From the NCBI GenBank assembly GCA_963621245.1, contig CAVFCW010000016.1:1-42384 (forward strand): a DNA stretch of 42,384 bases, in the 5' to 3' direction. The DNA comes from SIG603 sp963621245. Its GTDB lineage: Bacteria; Bacillota; Clostridia; Oscillospirales; Acutalibacteraceae. Positions 16,200 to 24,286 of this stretch are shown one piece after another. The first letter of the stretch is position 1, and the number at the start of each line of letters is the position of its first letter. The notes under the pieces were generated by a model that searched no databases, was not told the origin of the DNA, and worked only from the letters and a program-made list of their open reading frames with translations. A program made the translations under genes and the position numbers.

Positions 16200-17945
16200 T
16201 TATTTGTTTGTGTCTTTTTTGCCGAAATATTTAATCTTCTCTTCATCGGGAGAGTTCTGCACGAAGTCGATGTACTGCTTGGTGTCGGCATTCAAAAGAA
16301 CGTTGTATTTCTTTGCGTAAAGTCCCGCAAATACAAGAAGTACTGCCGCCATGGCGCAAACTCGGACAATCTTCCACTTGTTTATTCGCTTTTTTTCTTT
16401 CTCATCGGTCTTTGTTCGAAGATTTTTAATTTTCTCCGAGATTATATGAGCCGTTCTCGAATATCCCCTCACGGCGCACGGAATAAGCACGATGAAGAAC
16501 ATAAGAGCATATCTCGCCTTAGCTTCCCAGACAAGATAGAAAAGGAATCCGCCGACAAAAATCATCGGAAAAATCAGCTTTTCTGTGCGCTTGAAGTCCT
16601 CCGTAAGAATATAAAGCAAAGAGCCGAAATAGACGAGGAACATCTCGGCGTTCAAATAGGGCAAAATTGCCTTTTGAGACGGATAAGAGAGCATTTGTTT
16701 CATCCACTCGGGAACATCCAAGTACGAGCCGCTTCTCACCGTTGCAAAGCACTGGAAAGTCGGGTTTGCCCAAGTTGAGAGTATTTTCTTTGTGAAGAAT
16801 TCGACCGCATAGTCGGGGTTAGCGGCAAAGTTCGAGAGAGAATTTTCTATACTCTCTTTAACCACAGCCGAATGCTTAACGGCGTCGCCGCCGCACTCGA
16901 AGTAACTTTTAACGCTGTAACTGTTCCACCAGCCGGGAGCAAGGTCTCCGTCCTGCAATCCCATGGCAACCCACGCAAGCGAGGTTATCGGCTTGTTAAG
17001 CTCGCAGCCCGTCATGCTTCTCACGATGAATGCAATGCCAAGGGACTGAGCCTCATAAGCGACTATAAGCACGACAATTAAAATCAAAGCTCTTTTCCAA
17101 GATTTAAAAACATTGATTGCCGCCGCAAAGAGCATTGCAAGAAAATAAATGAGCATATTGCTCTTGAACGCAACTCCCAAGGCAATGCAGACGCCGCTCG
17201 CCACGGCGTTTCCCCATTTTCCGCCGTTGAAGAATTTTATCTCGTGTTTCACTGCTACAAGCGCAAACGCAACTCCCGTCAGGTTTCCGTAAACCATCAT
17301 GGAATAGAACGTGAACGGCAAGAACACCAAGCCGAACAGCAATATGAGGAGCTGACCCATTCTGCCGACGCCGAAAAGCTCTGCCGTTTCCGAGAGTGCT
17401 TTAAACGCGACAGCTACCGACACCGCCACTATAAGCTCGATAACGATGTAGTTAAATTTTCCGAAAATTACTGCGATAACATAAGAGAAGAGGAAAAAGC
17501 CCCAGTTGTTCGGGTACTCGTCCATGTAGGCAAGCGGAGCGAAAGACTCGTAATTACCCTCCATTACCTGCTTTACAGCCAACTGAACAGCATATTCGTC
17601 AACGCCGGGAATAAACTGCGTGCAAAGCGCCCAAGTGGACGAGAGAACCAGTATCGCAATGACGAGTGCCGTCTTGCAGTTGCCGAATATTTTATCGTCC
17701 TCGAGCTTACGGCATATCATGCGGTAAGCTCCGCTTTTAACCGCAAGCACGGCAAGCAGAACCGAAAGGAGAATGAACACCACATGAAGCTTGACGGAAT
17801 CGGCAATATAAGCCGTGTGCTCCCAGTTTATCAAAACCGCAGTGCTTGCCGCATTGTATGCGCAAAGAAGCGTTATGATAAATATGAAACTGCCGATTAT
17901 CAAAAATCGGTATATACTCTTAACTGCCGAAACTGCTTTACTCAT
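16200..17945 (-). CDS. Polytopic GT-C-like membrane glycosyltransferase
   Basis: This 581-aa protein has roughly ten or more hydrophobic segments. The first large loop carries an acidic pair in FIPGVDEYAVQLAVKQVMEG and a following MDEYPNNWG, the layout seen in GT-C lipid-linked sugar transferases of the ArnT/PMT type. A C-terminal segment (KKRINKWKIVRVCAMAAVLLV) precedes a short tail. It is the last gene of the island, after the WbpM-like dehydratase, and so probably handles polysaccharide or glycan assembly. Donor and acceptor cannot be told. GAGAGTG lies before the ATG. Confidence 0.6.
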   Translation of the reverse strand: MSKAVSAVKSIYRFLIIGSFIFIITLLCAYNAASTAVLINWEHTAYIADSVKLHVVFILLSVLLAVLAVKSGAYRMICRKLEDDKIFGNCKTALVIAILVLSSTWALCTQFIPGVDEYAVQLAVKQVMEGNYESFAPLAYMDEYPNNWGFFLFSYVIAVIFGKFNYIVIELIVAVSVAVAFKALSETAELFGVGRMGQLLILLFGLVFLPFTFYSMMVYGNLTGVAFALVAVKHEIKFFNGGKWGNAVASGVCIALGVAFKSNMLIYFLAMLFAAAINVFKSWKRALILIVVLIVAYEAQSLGIAFIVRSMTGCELNKPITSLAWVAMGLQDGDLAPGWWNSYSVKSYFECGGDAVKHSAVVKESIENSLSNFAANPDYAVEFFTKKILSTWANPTFQCFATVRSGSYLDVPEWMKQMLSYPSQKAILPYLNAEMFLVYFGSLLYILTEDFKRTEKLIFPMIFVGGFLFYLVWEAKARYALMFFIVLIPCAVRGYSRTAHIISEKIKNLRTKTDEKEKKRINKWKIVRVCAMAAVLLVFAGLYAKKYNVLLNADTKQYIDFVQNSPDEEKIKYFGKKDTNK

Positions 17946-17972
17946 TTTTCACTCTCAATCTTTTTCAAAATA

Positions 17973-18012
17973 AATGCAGAAGTCACCGCTTTGAACGGAT
18001 GTCTTCTGCATT
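17973..18012 (-). terminator. Hairpin between dehydratase and GT-C genes
   Basis: A 10-bp stem (AATGCAGAAG/CTTCTGCATT) encloses a 20-nt loop and is followed by TTATTTTG on the minus strand, right after the dehydratase stop. It may be a partial terminator or an RNA-processing site within the operon. Confidence 0.5.
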
Positions 18013-18016
18013 TCTA

Positions 18017-19990
18017 TTATGCTTTCTCGGGTTTGTAGGTTGTGACTATCGAAGCCACCTTGTCACGGATATCCTCCGTGTTCTCGTAAGCCGACACGGA
18101 CAACGAACCGAGCTGAGTCAAAAATTCGTCCGTATCAAACGGAATGGGACAACCGATGTGAATAAGTTTGTTTTGGGTTTTCTTTAAGCCCTCTTCAGCC
18201 ATGAGCTTTTCCTCGAAAAGCTTTTCGCCTGGGCGCAATCCCGTGTAAACTATCTTGATGTCGCCGTCGGGTTCGTGACCCGAAAGTCTTATGAGGTTTC
18301 TTGCCAAAGTGTCTATCTTGACGGGCTCACCCATATCAAGGACAAATATCTCGCCGCCCTTTGCGTAAGTTCCCGCCTGAAGAACAAGCGAAACCGCCTC
18401 GGGAATGGTCATAAAGTAGCGGATAATGTTCGGATGCGTTACCGTTACGGGGCCGCCGAACTCAATCTGCTTTTTGAAAAGCGGAATAACCGAGCCGTTA
18501 CTGCCGAGAACGTTGCCAAATCTGACTGCGACAAAATCTGTCTTTGCATTTTTCAGTCTCTCGGAAAGGCCTTCGCTCTCCTCAAGGCGTGCCCAGTTTA
18601 AGAACATGGGAAGAAGCTTGTCCGCCTCGCCTCTTTTCACGAGGGAGTCAAAGCTCTGAATTACCATTTCGCAAAGGCGTTTGCTTGCGCCCATTATGTT
18701 TGTTGGGTTGACCGCCTTGTCGGTGCTGATGAGGACAAATCTCTCACAGCCCGTGAGTGCGGCACAAAGAGCCGTGTTGTACGTGCCCATTACGTTGTTC
18801 TTAATGGACTCGCACGGTGAATCCTCCATGAGCGGAACGTGCTTGTGAGCCGCCGCATGGTAGATAATCTGCGGATGATATTTCTCCATGAGATCCAAGA
18901 GTTTTCCGCCGTCTCTCACCGAGCCGATAATCGTCTCAAGGTGAAGATTGGGATATTTTCTCTTGAGCTCAAGCTGAATGGAATATGCGTTGTTTTCGTA
19001 AATATCGAAAATTATGAGCGTTTTCGGCTCATGTGCCGCAATCTGACGGCAAAGCTCCGAACCGATAGATCCGCCGCCGCCCGTGACGAGAATGACTTTT
19101 CCGCGGATATAAGCGAAAATCTCGTCCATATTGACTTTAATAGGTTCTCTGCCGAGAAGATCTTCAATCTGAACATCTTTCATGTCGGCAATGGTAACCT
19201 GATCGGCAATAAGCTGGAACATTCCCGGGAGCTTTTTCATCTTACAGCCCGTTCCGCTGCATATCTCGAGAATTTCTTTCTCGGTTTTCATGCTTGCGCT
19301 GGGAATTGCATAGTAGATTTTATCTACATTAAATTTCTTAGCGTTCTCGACTATGCTCTCTCTGCCGCCCACAACGGGAATACCGTCGATGTAGCGGTTC
19401 CACTTGTTGGAGTTGTCGTCGATTATGCAGACGATTTTGTCGCCGAGAGAAGTGCTTCTTCTCACGTCACGGATAATCGCCTGACCTGCCTGACCCGCAC
19501 CGATAAGCATGACGCTAGACTCTTTCGCCTTGTTCTTCTCATCGAAAGAATAGTATTTCTCGCGAAGCAAAAGAATAAAGCGGTAAGAAAAACGCACGCC
19601 GACGGTCAATGCGAACTGGAAACCCACACCGAAAACGTAGTAAGAAATGGGCATCACCTGAATGCACAGCCCCTCGAAAACGATGTAGATAAGCGCAGTT
19701 ATCGCGTTTGCCGAAAGCAGTCGGCACAACTCGACAAAGCTCGCAAACCGCCAAATCGATTGGTAGAGCTTGAAAAACTGGAACACCACGGCAACTATAA
19801 CGGCATAGATGAGTATGCTCTTGAAGTAGCCGCCGAGATACCACTCGGGAATTTGCGAGTATCTGCAGTCGAAGCGCATGAAAAGCGCCATGAAGTAGGA
19901 GAATACCACGGCGAAAAGGTCGTACGCCACAAGAAACGCCGTGACCAAGTGCCAGTGTCTTATTCCTCTTCTCTCGTTTGTTTTTGCCAT
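18017..19990 (-). CDS. WbpM/CapD/PglF-type nucleotide-sugar 4,6-dehydratase
   Basis: This 657-aa membrane-anchored enzyme probably acts on UDP-GlcNAc-type donors to make 4-keto-6-deoxy sugars for surface glycans. It has about four N-terminal membrane segments (to ~residue 130), then a first Rossmann domain (LIGAGQAGQAIIRDVRRS). The catalytic SDR domain has VTGGGGSIGSELCRQIA and the STDKAVNPTNIMGASKR region, with Lys and Met as in the PglF/WbpM group. The length matches full-size members. It lies directly downstream of the RiPP exporter gene (39-nt gap), which ties the peptide operon to polysaccharide synthesis. Confidence 0.92.
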   Translation of the reverse strand: MAKTNERRGIRHWHLVTAFLVAYDLFAVVFSYFMALFMRFDCRYSQIPEWYLGGYFKSILIYAVIVAVVFQFFKLYQSIWRFASFVELCRLLSANAITALIYIVFEGLCIQVMPISYYVFGVGFQFALTVGVRFSYRFILLLREKYYSFDEKNKAKESSVMLIGAGQAGQAIIRDVRRSTSLGDKIVCIIDDNSNKWNRYIDGIPVVGGRESIVENAKKFNVDKIYYAIPSASMKTEKEILEICSGTGCKMKKLPGMFQLIADQVTIADMKDVQIEDLLGREPIKVNMDEIFAYIRGKVILVTGGGGSIGSELCRQIAAHEPKTLIIFDIYENNAYSIQLELKRKYPNLHLETIIGSVRDGGKLLDLMEKYHPQIIYHAAAHKHVPLMEDSPCESIKNNVMGTYNTALCAALTGCERFVLISTDKAVNPTNIMGASKRLCEMVIQSFDSLVKRGEADKLLPMFLNWARLEESEGLSERLKNAKTDFVAVRFGNVLGSNGSVIPLFKKQIEFGGPVTVTHPNIIRYFMTIPEAVSLVLQAGTYAKGGEIFVLDMGEPVKIDTLARNLIRLSGHEPDGDIKIVYTGLRPGEKLFEEKLMAEEGLKKTQNKLIHIGCPIPFDTDEFLTQLGSLSVSAYENTEDIRDKVASIVTTYKPEKA

Positions 19991-20029
19991 TGATTAAATT
20001 TTCCCCTCTGTAAATAACTTCGGACAGCC

Positions 20030-21778
20030 TTATCCGAGATCCGCCATGCTGGCGAGGTATCCGCCCGGCTTTTTGATAAGCTCCTCAATCGTACCCGATT
20101 CGCTTATCGTGCCGTTCTCGAGAACAAGCGCTTTGTCCGCAATCCTTATTGTAGCAAGTCGGTGAGCAATAATCAATACGCTAACCTCACCTTTTAACTC
20201 ATAAAGTACGTTTCTTATGGAAATTTCGCTGTCATAATCGAGTGCGCTGGTCGCCTCGTCAAGAATTATGAACCTCGGATTTCCCAAAAGTACCCTTGCC
20301 AAAATGATTCGCTGTCTCTCGCCGCCCGAAAGACGAACACCCTGATCGCCCAAGAGCGTATCGAGTCCGTCACCGAGCTTTTCCACGAAGCCCCAAGCCT
20401 GAGAGCGTTTGAGCGCGTCGATCATCTCCTCCTCGGTCACGCCGGGATGGAAACGCGAGAGATTCTCACGCACGGAAGCATTGAGAACAAGCGGATCTTG
20501 CGGAACGTAGCCGATAACTCGGCGCCAAGCGTGCATATCCTTGCCCGTCAAAACTTTTCCGTCAACGCTTATTTTTCCCTCCGTGGGATTCAAAAATCCC
20601 ATGATGAGGTTTGCGGTTGTGCTCTTGCCCGCTCCGCTTCTGCCGACAAGCGCGACTATCTCGCCGAATTTAATCTCGAAGTTCAAATTGCCGAGAACGT
20701 CCTTTCCGTCGTCAAAATAAGAGAAATGAACGCCCTCAAAGCGAAGATTATCTTTAAAAGCGAGAGTTCTGCCGTCGTCGGGCTCTTCTCTTGCCTCGGT
20801 CATCTCCTCTATCGCGGTATCGAGGTCTTCAAGTGCGGGCAAATTGGACTGAATGCTCTGCACCGTGCCCTGAAATCCCGAGAAAATCGGCCAAAGTCTC
20901 GAGAAAACAATCACGAGAACGAGAAGTCTTGCCGTCTCGATGTGAATTCCGACGGACGAGAAAACGAACAGAAGCGCAATAACGAGTGCCGCCGCCACGT
21001 TGTAGACAAGTCCGGGAACGGAGTTTATCTTTGCGTACTCCGTCTGAGCCGTGGTGAATTTTTCGTTTATATCCGTAAAACGCACCTCGTGCTCTTTCTC
21101 GACGTCGTAGGATCTAATCTCCTTGACGGAGCCGAGCTGATTTAAAAGCTCCGAGTAGAAATTTCGGCTTATCTCTATCATTTCTTTGCCGAAAGCCTTG
21201 CTTTTCTTTTTGAGCGGCCAGAAAACAGCCATTAAAACCGCACCCGCCGCACAAACAAACAGCGTGATGGGCACGCTCATATAAAGAGCGATTATAAGCT
21301 GGACGACAGCGATGACTATATTCGAGAGCATACCGATTGAAGAGGATATTCCGCTTGTGACCTGACCGCAAAGCGACGTGAACAGATTTATGAGGTCGGT
21401 TCTTTTCTGCTTTGCGATGTACTGCCAGCTTGATTTTTCCATGAGCTCGTAGAGCTTTTGGCGCTGTCTTTGCGTGTAGCGGCAAAGGTAGGCGTTTTGC
21501 CTTAGCGAAATATGACGGCTAAGGAGAGCCTTAACCGTCAATAAAAAAACATATCCTCCGGCTAAAATAACCGTTCGCAAGACGGGAGAAGCAGAATTTA
21601 ACACTGCCTCCGCAAAACTGCCCTGAAGCGAAGATGGAACGTCCTCCAAAAGCTCTAGCATGGGCAGAAGCACGACGATGCTTATGCCGCCCATAAGCGA
21701 AGAGAGTATATTCAGTATGAAAATCTCGATAAATCCGCGCTTGTCCTCCTTAAAGCTTGCTTTAAGTAATGTAAGCAT
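20030..21778 (-). CDS. ABC exporter (fused permease-ATPase), probable peptide exporter
   Basis: This 582-aa half-transporter has six membrane segments in residues ~18-300 and an ATPase domain. The ATPase shows Walker A GRSGAGKSTT, signature LSGGERQRI, Walker B FIILDEATSALD and H-loop IIAHRLAT. There is no N-terminal C39 peptidase domain, so it does not itself cleave double-Gly leaders; another protease must process the peptides. It sits 30 nt after the HprK/PqqD fusion gene and probably exports the modified peptides. Export of a lipid-linked glycan is the alternative given the downstream sugar genes. The ribosome site is weak (GAGAA). Confidence 0.85.
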   Translation of the reverse strand: MLTLLKASFKEDKRGFIEIFILNILSSLMGGISIVVLLPMLELLEDVPSSLQGSFAEAVLNSASPVLRTVILAGGYVFLLTVKALLSRHISLRQNAYLCRYTQRQRQKLYELMEKSSWQYIAKQKRTDLINLFTSLCGQVTSGISSSIGMLSNIVIAVVQLIIALYMSVPITLFVCAAGAVLMAVFWPLKKKSKAFGKEMIEISRNFYSELLNQLGSVKEIRSYDVEKEHEVRFTDINEKFTTAQTEYAKINSVPGLVYNVAAALVIALLFVFSSVGIHIETARLLVLVIVFSRLWPIFSGFQGTVQSIQSNLPALEDLDTAIEEMTEAREEPDDGRTLAFKDNLRFEGVHFSYFDDGKDVLGNLNFEIKFGEIVALVGRSGAGKSTTANLIMGFLNPTEGKISVDGKVLTGKDMHAWRRVIGYVPQDPLVLNASVRENLSRFHPGVTEEEMIDALKRSQAWGFVEKLGDGLDTLLGDQGVRLSGGERQRIILARVLLGNPRFIILDEATSALDYDSEISIRNVLYELKGEVSVLIIAHRLATIRIADKALVLENGTISESGTIEELIKKPGGYLASMADLG

Positions 21779-21808
21779 GATTTTTTCTCAATTTTATTTC
21801 TAAAGGTA

Positions 21809-22942
21809 TCAGTCGCAGCAGTTTTCGTCAAGAAGTCCGAGCGAAGAGAACTTCTCGATGAGTGCGTGAAGATCGTTCTTTGCGGTCTCCTCGTCGACGT
21901 CGAACTCGCCCAGAATTGCGCCGAGAAGATCCTCCTCGGAAACGGGAGTCTGCATTTTTTCCCAGACGAATGCGGAAACCTCGTTGAGAATTACCGTTCC
22001 GTCAAATTTTCCTATGTTGTCGCCTGTCGGCATTAAAATGTTCTCTCCGATAACGTTGCGAAGAGTGAATCCGTCTTTAACTTTCATTTCGGGTCTTGCC
22101 TCCTTGATTAACTCGGGATGATTAAATAATATATCGTGCACTTTTTTTGCGCTGTCCCCGTCGGGACCGCAGAAGACACGGTAAATCGGTGCTTTTCTCG
22201 AAAGCACATTGAGTACGGCGATAACGTTTGCCGCCGTCTTTGTGTCCCACATAGGCACAAAAGCCTGCTGCATGAGCACTCTTAATTTTTGTTTTGGCGT
22301 AAGCTCTCTTATCTCGAGGAACTCGTTGTCGCTTCGGTGAACGTCCAAAATCGCCTTGAGCGGCAGTTTCACGTTTCTGAAAATCTGCTCCTTGCCGTCC
22401 CACGGAACACCGCTGACGGTGAGGTTTCCGTTCTCCCACAAAATTGCGGGGCGGTCGCCGCTTATGAACTTGTAGCCGAGGGCGTCTATCCACGCATTGG
22501 CACGGGTGGATTTTCCCGTTCCGCTTTTGCCCGTGAACGCAACGGCAAAGCCGTCCGCCTCGACGCATGCGGAGTGGAAACTCACGGTGCCGTTAGCCAC
22601 GCTTGCGCACTCGAGTGCTGTGCGAAGCAAAATCGATTTCATGATTTTGAGGTGTTCCTCGGACTTAATCCAAGCCGTGAGGTTTAGGTAATCGGCAGAA
22701 ACGAGAAGCTTGGCAGTGTGCGAGACGTTCTCGAAAAGCCAGCCGCTTTTAAGTTCCGATACGATCAGTTCTCGGTGGGGAAGCGTTCTTTTTGCCTCGG
22801 GATTCGGCTCGTCCGCCGTAACTTTGAGCGAAATTTTCGGCAAGCAAGCCGCAGAAAACGCCGTATCCTCAGCTTTGAAGTCCTCGAATTCCTCCAAGAC
22901 GAGCTCGGAATCGAGCTTAACGCCGGGAAGTAAGTATTTCAT
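21809..22942 (-). CDS. HPr-kinase-like domain fused to PqqD (RiPP recognition element)
   Basis: This 377-aa protein has a kinase-like core with Walker A GKSGTGKST (residues 138-146) preceded by the FHSACVEADG strand. The SGDRPAI motif near 161-167 is typical of HprK-related proteins in peptide gene clusters. Residues ~290-377 form a PqqD-like domain (LNEVSAFVWEKM ... EEDLLGAILGEFDV). PqqD domains bind RiPP leaders, so the protein should recognise the YxxP-type leaders encoded just upstream. Related HprK homologues phosphorylate the lasso peptide paeninodin; phosphorylation of Ser or Thr in these cores is therefore possible but unproven. AGAGGA lies before the ATG. It follows the last precursor after a hairpin. 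Confidence 0.85.
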   Translation of the reverse strand: MKYLLPGVKLDSELVLEEFEDFKAEDTAFSAACLPKISLKVTADEPNPEAKRTLPHRELIVSELKSGWLFENVSHTAKLLVSADYLNLTAWIKSEEHLKIMKSILLRTALECASVANGTVSFHSACVEADGFAVAFTGKSGTGKSTRANAWIDALGYKFISGDRPAILWENGNLTVSGVPWDGKEQIFRNVKLPLKAILDVHRSDNEFLEIRELTPKQKLRVLMQQAFVPMWDTKTAANVIAVLNVLSRKAPIYRVFCGPDGDSAKKVHDILFNHPELIKEARPEMKVKDGFTLRNVIGENILMPTGDNIGKFDGTVILNEVSAFVWEKMQTPVSEEDLLGAILGEFDVDEETAKNDLHALIEKFSSLGLLDENCCD

Positions 22943-22961
22943 ATTTCCTCTTTCATTAAGA

Positions 22962-22992
22962 AAGAGGCAGCGCCGAAGGGCTGCTGCCTCTT
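22962..22992 (-). terminator. Hairpin between precursor genes and HprK/PqqD gene
   Basis: A perfect 10-bp stem (AAGAGGCAGC/GCTGCCTCTT) with an 11-nt loop lies between the last precursor stop (23007) and the HprK/PqqD ATG. The following minus-strand bases TTTCTTAAT are only moderately T-rich. This fits a leaky terminator or mRNA-stabilising stem that keeps precursor mRNA more abundant than the downstream enzyme mRNA. Confidence 0.6.
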
Positions 22993-23006
22993 AATTTCTG
23001 GGTGTT

Positions 23007-23153
23007 TTATCCATTAAATTTCTGACTCTGATCTTCTTTGCAATTAGAATTATCTACTCGTCCTACTATCCATTTGCAACCAGAAGCAACGACCTGATTT
23101 TTGTAGTCGAAATCCACCTTTTCTATAACCGGTGTATTATATGTTTTTTTCAT
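23007..23153 (-). CDS. RiPP precursor peptide P6 (48 aa)
   Basis: This is the most promoter-distal of six paralogous precursors. Leader: MKKTYNTPVIEKVDFDYKNQ (YxxP at residues 5-8) and then VVA. Core after VVA: SGC, variable loop KWIVGRVDNSN, second Cys, tail KEDQSQKFNG. GGAG lies 8 nt before the ATG. Two cysteines, 11 residues apart, are the only ones. The gene is intact, with a 7-A run after the ATG that keeps the frame. It is too short for most gene callers; paralogy with five neighbours is the main support. Confidence 0.88.
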   Translation of the reverse strand: MKKTYNTPVIEKVDFDYKNQVVASGCKWIVGRVDNSNCKEDQSQKFNG

Positions 23154-23170
23154 TTCTGACTTCTCCTCTC

Positions 23171-23332
23171 TTAGGTTGATTCATTATCTTTATAAGAACT
23201 CAGACCCGATTGGCAATTTCCGTCTTGGGTAGGAGAGGTGTGATAGTACTGAGTGCATCCTGATGCTACCACCTGATTGTTGTAGTCAAACTTTACCATC
23301 TCCGCCTTCGGAGCGCTATAAATTTTCTTCAT
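23171..23332 (-). CDS. RiPP precursor peptide P5 (53 aa)
   Basis: Leader MKKIYSAPKAEMVKFDYNNQ with YxxP at 5-8, then VVA; core SGC, loop TQYYHTSPTQDGN (13 residues), second Cys, Ser-rich tail QSGLSSYKDNEST. The ribosome site GTGAGGA lies 6 nt upstream of the ATG, within a stretch (TTTGAAAGTGA) shared with P3. The gene is intact. Leader DNA and protein are conserved relative to the other copies while the core diverges, the usual pattern of a diversified RiPP precursor family. Confidence 0.88.
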   Translation of the reverse strand: MKKIYSAPKAEMVKFDYNNQVVASGCTQYYHTSPTQDGNCQSGLSSYKDNEST

Positions 23333-23393
23333 TGTCCGTCCTCACTTTCAAATCATATATTTGCTTTTTGAGTTTTTTGTTTTTCTTAGTGCG

Positions 23394-23552
23394 TCAGCTG
23401 TTTTCCAGTATTACCTCATGGTCTTTACTGCAATTGTCAGTACCGACATTTCTGTAGATACATCCTCCTGACGCTACCACCTGATTGTTGTAGTCGAAAT
23501 CAATCTTCTCCGCTGTCGGTGCGGAATAAACCTTCTTGTTAATCTCTTTCAT
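23394..23552 (-). CDS. RiPP precursor peptide P4 (52 aa)
   Basis: This copy has a slightly longer N-terminus (MKEINKKVYSAP), then the shared EKIDFDYNNQVVA leader end. It has an extra Gly before the first Cys (SGGC), a short loop IYRNVGTDN (9 residues), second Cys and the acidic tail SKDHEVILENS. GAGGTG precedes the ATG. The gene is intact. It has the shortest inter-Cys loop of the six, which shows the loop length is not fixed (9-14). Confidence 0.88.
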   Translation of the reverse strand: MKEINKKVYSAPTAEKIDFDYNNQVVASGGCIYRNVGTDNCSKDHEVILENS

Positions 23553-23563
23553 ATTCCGTCACC

Positions 23564-23732
23564 TCAATTATACTGTGTGTAAGCAGTCGAGTGCTCTGTG
23601 CAGCCATAGTACTGGCTGACCCACTGTCTGTCACAGCCGCTCGCAGCGACTACCTGTTCGGAATAATTGAATTCGACCTTTTCAACTTTAGGGGGGGTAT
23701 ATGTTTTTTTTGTATATTTTTCCCATCTTCAT
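23564..23732 (-). CDS. RiPP precursor P3, out of frame at an A8 run
   Basis: The ATG at 23732 (second ATG at 23726) has the P5-like ribosome site GTGAAGA. From these starts translation meets a stop after IYKKNIYPP, because the leader carries eight A (23704-23711) where the intact paralogue P2 has seven. With one A fewer the product is 53 aa from the 23726 ATG: MGKIYKKTYTPPKVEKVEFN, YSEQVVAA, SGC, loop DRQWVSQYYG, Cys, TEHSTAYTQYN. The core frame has no ATG, GTG or TTG start of its own before an upstream stop. A C7 run (23691-23697) lies just downstream. The intact core suggests slippage or phase variation; sequencing error or a decaying copy are alternatives. Confidence 0.75.
23704..23711 (-). 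other. A8 homopolymer in P3 leader
   Basis: Eight A on the coding strand (T8 on plus) between TAC and CAT. The intact P2 has A7 at the same place (23940-23946). One A less restores the leader-core frame. Confidence 0.85.
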
Positions 23733-23796
23733 CGTCCATCTTCACTTTCAAATTATTTGTTATTTAATTTTTAAAATAACTTTTCAATCTTCTTTG

Positions 23797-23961
23797 TTAT
23801 ATTTCACGGGTTGGCTTATCATGAGTTCTGTCGCAATCAATGCCCCAAGTACTCGAAATAGCATAATAGCAACCGCTCTGTGCAACCACCTGATTCTGAT
23901 AGTTAAATTCTATCTTTTCAGCCGTGGGTGTTGTATATGTTTTTTTGTATAATTTTTCCAT
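23797..23961 (-). CDS. RiPP precursor peptide P2 (54 aa)
   Basis: This is the intact member of the longer-leader subgroup (P1, P2, P3). Leader: MEKLYKKTYTTPTAEKIEFN with YxxP at residues 9-12, then YQNQVVA. Gln separates VVA from SGC. Loop YYAISSTWGID (11 residues), second Cys, basic tail DRTHDKPTREI. Here the A run is seven and the frame is continuous, so it is the reference for judging P1 and P3. The ribosome site (AGAGATAAGCA before the ATG) is weaker than that of P4-P6. Confidence 0.88.
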   Translation of the reverse strand: MEKLYKKTYTTPTAEKIEFNYQNQVVAQSGCYYAISSTWGIDCDRTHDKPTREI

Positions 23962-24002
23962 TGCTTATCTCTGCTTTCCAAATGATATTTTTATATGTTC
24001 AA

Positions 24003-24171
24003 TCAGGTCATTTGTGGTTCTTCGAAATAATGACATTCGGGTCCCGGATTGCTGTCGTAATATTCTTTGTGAACAGCACAACCGCTTGCAACAACCTGAT
24101 TCTGATAGTTAAACTCTATCTTCTCAGCTGAAGGAGCTGTATATGTTTTTTTTGTATATTCTTTCCATCAT
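24003..24171 (-). CDS. RiPP precursor P1, out of frame at an A8 run
   Basis: First gene after the promoter. Tandem ATGs at 24171 and 24168 lead into ERIYKKNIYSSFS and a stop because of an A8 run (24146-24153). With A7 the product is 54 aa from 24168: MERIYKKTYTAPSAEKIEFN, YQNQVVA, SGC, loop AVHKEYYDSNPGPE (14 residues), Cys, HYFEEPQMT. The core frame has an upstream TGA overlapping the tandem ATGs and no start codon in between. P1 and P3 thus share the same one-base excess while keeping full-length, family-like cores. The ribosome site is weak (AAAGTGTGA). Confidence 0.75.
24146..24153 (-). other. A8 homopolymer in P1 leader
   Basis: Eight A on the coding strand, in the same position as the A8 of P3 and the A7 of P2. 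This is a candidate transcriptional slippage or phase-variation site. Confidence 0.85.
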
Positions 24172-24257
24172 TTTCACACTTTCAGTAAATACTTCACACT
24201 TAATTTTGACCGTCTCGTTTTTTGATTAAAAACGCAAACAGATCTTTACTGAGTATT

Positions 24258-24286
24258 ATTTTAACATTTTTGGGGTTTGTATACAA
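24258..24286 (-). promoter_or_regulatory. Promoter of the RiPP precursor operon
   Basis: Minus-strand -35 TTGTAT (24281-24286), a 17-bp spacer and -10 TAAAAT (24258-24263); predicted start about 24251, giving an ~80-nt leader before P1. The -35 is embedded in a dyad (24265-24297). Confidence 0.72.

Noticed and set aside
20030..21778. Peptidase-containing bacteriocin exporter
   Set aside because: No C39 Cys/His protease domain precedes the first membrane segment; residue 1 leads quickly into the permease.
23701..24131. Plus-strand small open frames across the precursor cassette
   Set aside because: They are antisense to the paralogous precursors, have no ribosome sites, and are not conserved between the copies.
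23007..24171. Reading the A/Q-SGC motif of the precursors as a lipobox
   Set aside because: There is no hydrophobic signal segment before it; the leader is charged and the residue at -3 is not Leu or Val.
23007..24171. The repeated small genes as a CRISPR or satellite array
   Set aside because: Repeats are imperfect, unevenly spaced and coding, with variation concentrated in codons of the core; there is no cas gene.
23564..24171. P1 and P3 as simple sequencing errors
   Set aside because: Cannot be excluded, but the same one-base excess at the equivalent site in two separate copies, with preserved cores, makes a chance artefact less attractive; kept as a finding with that caveat.
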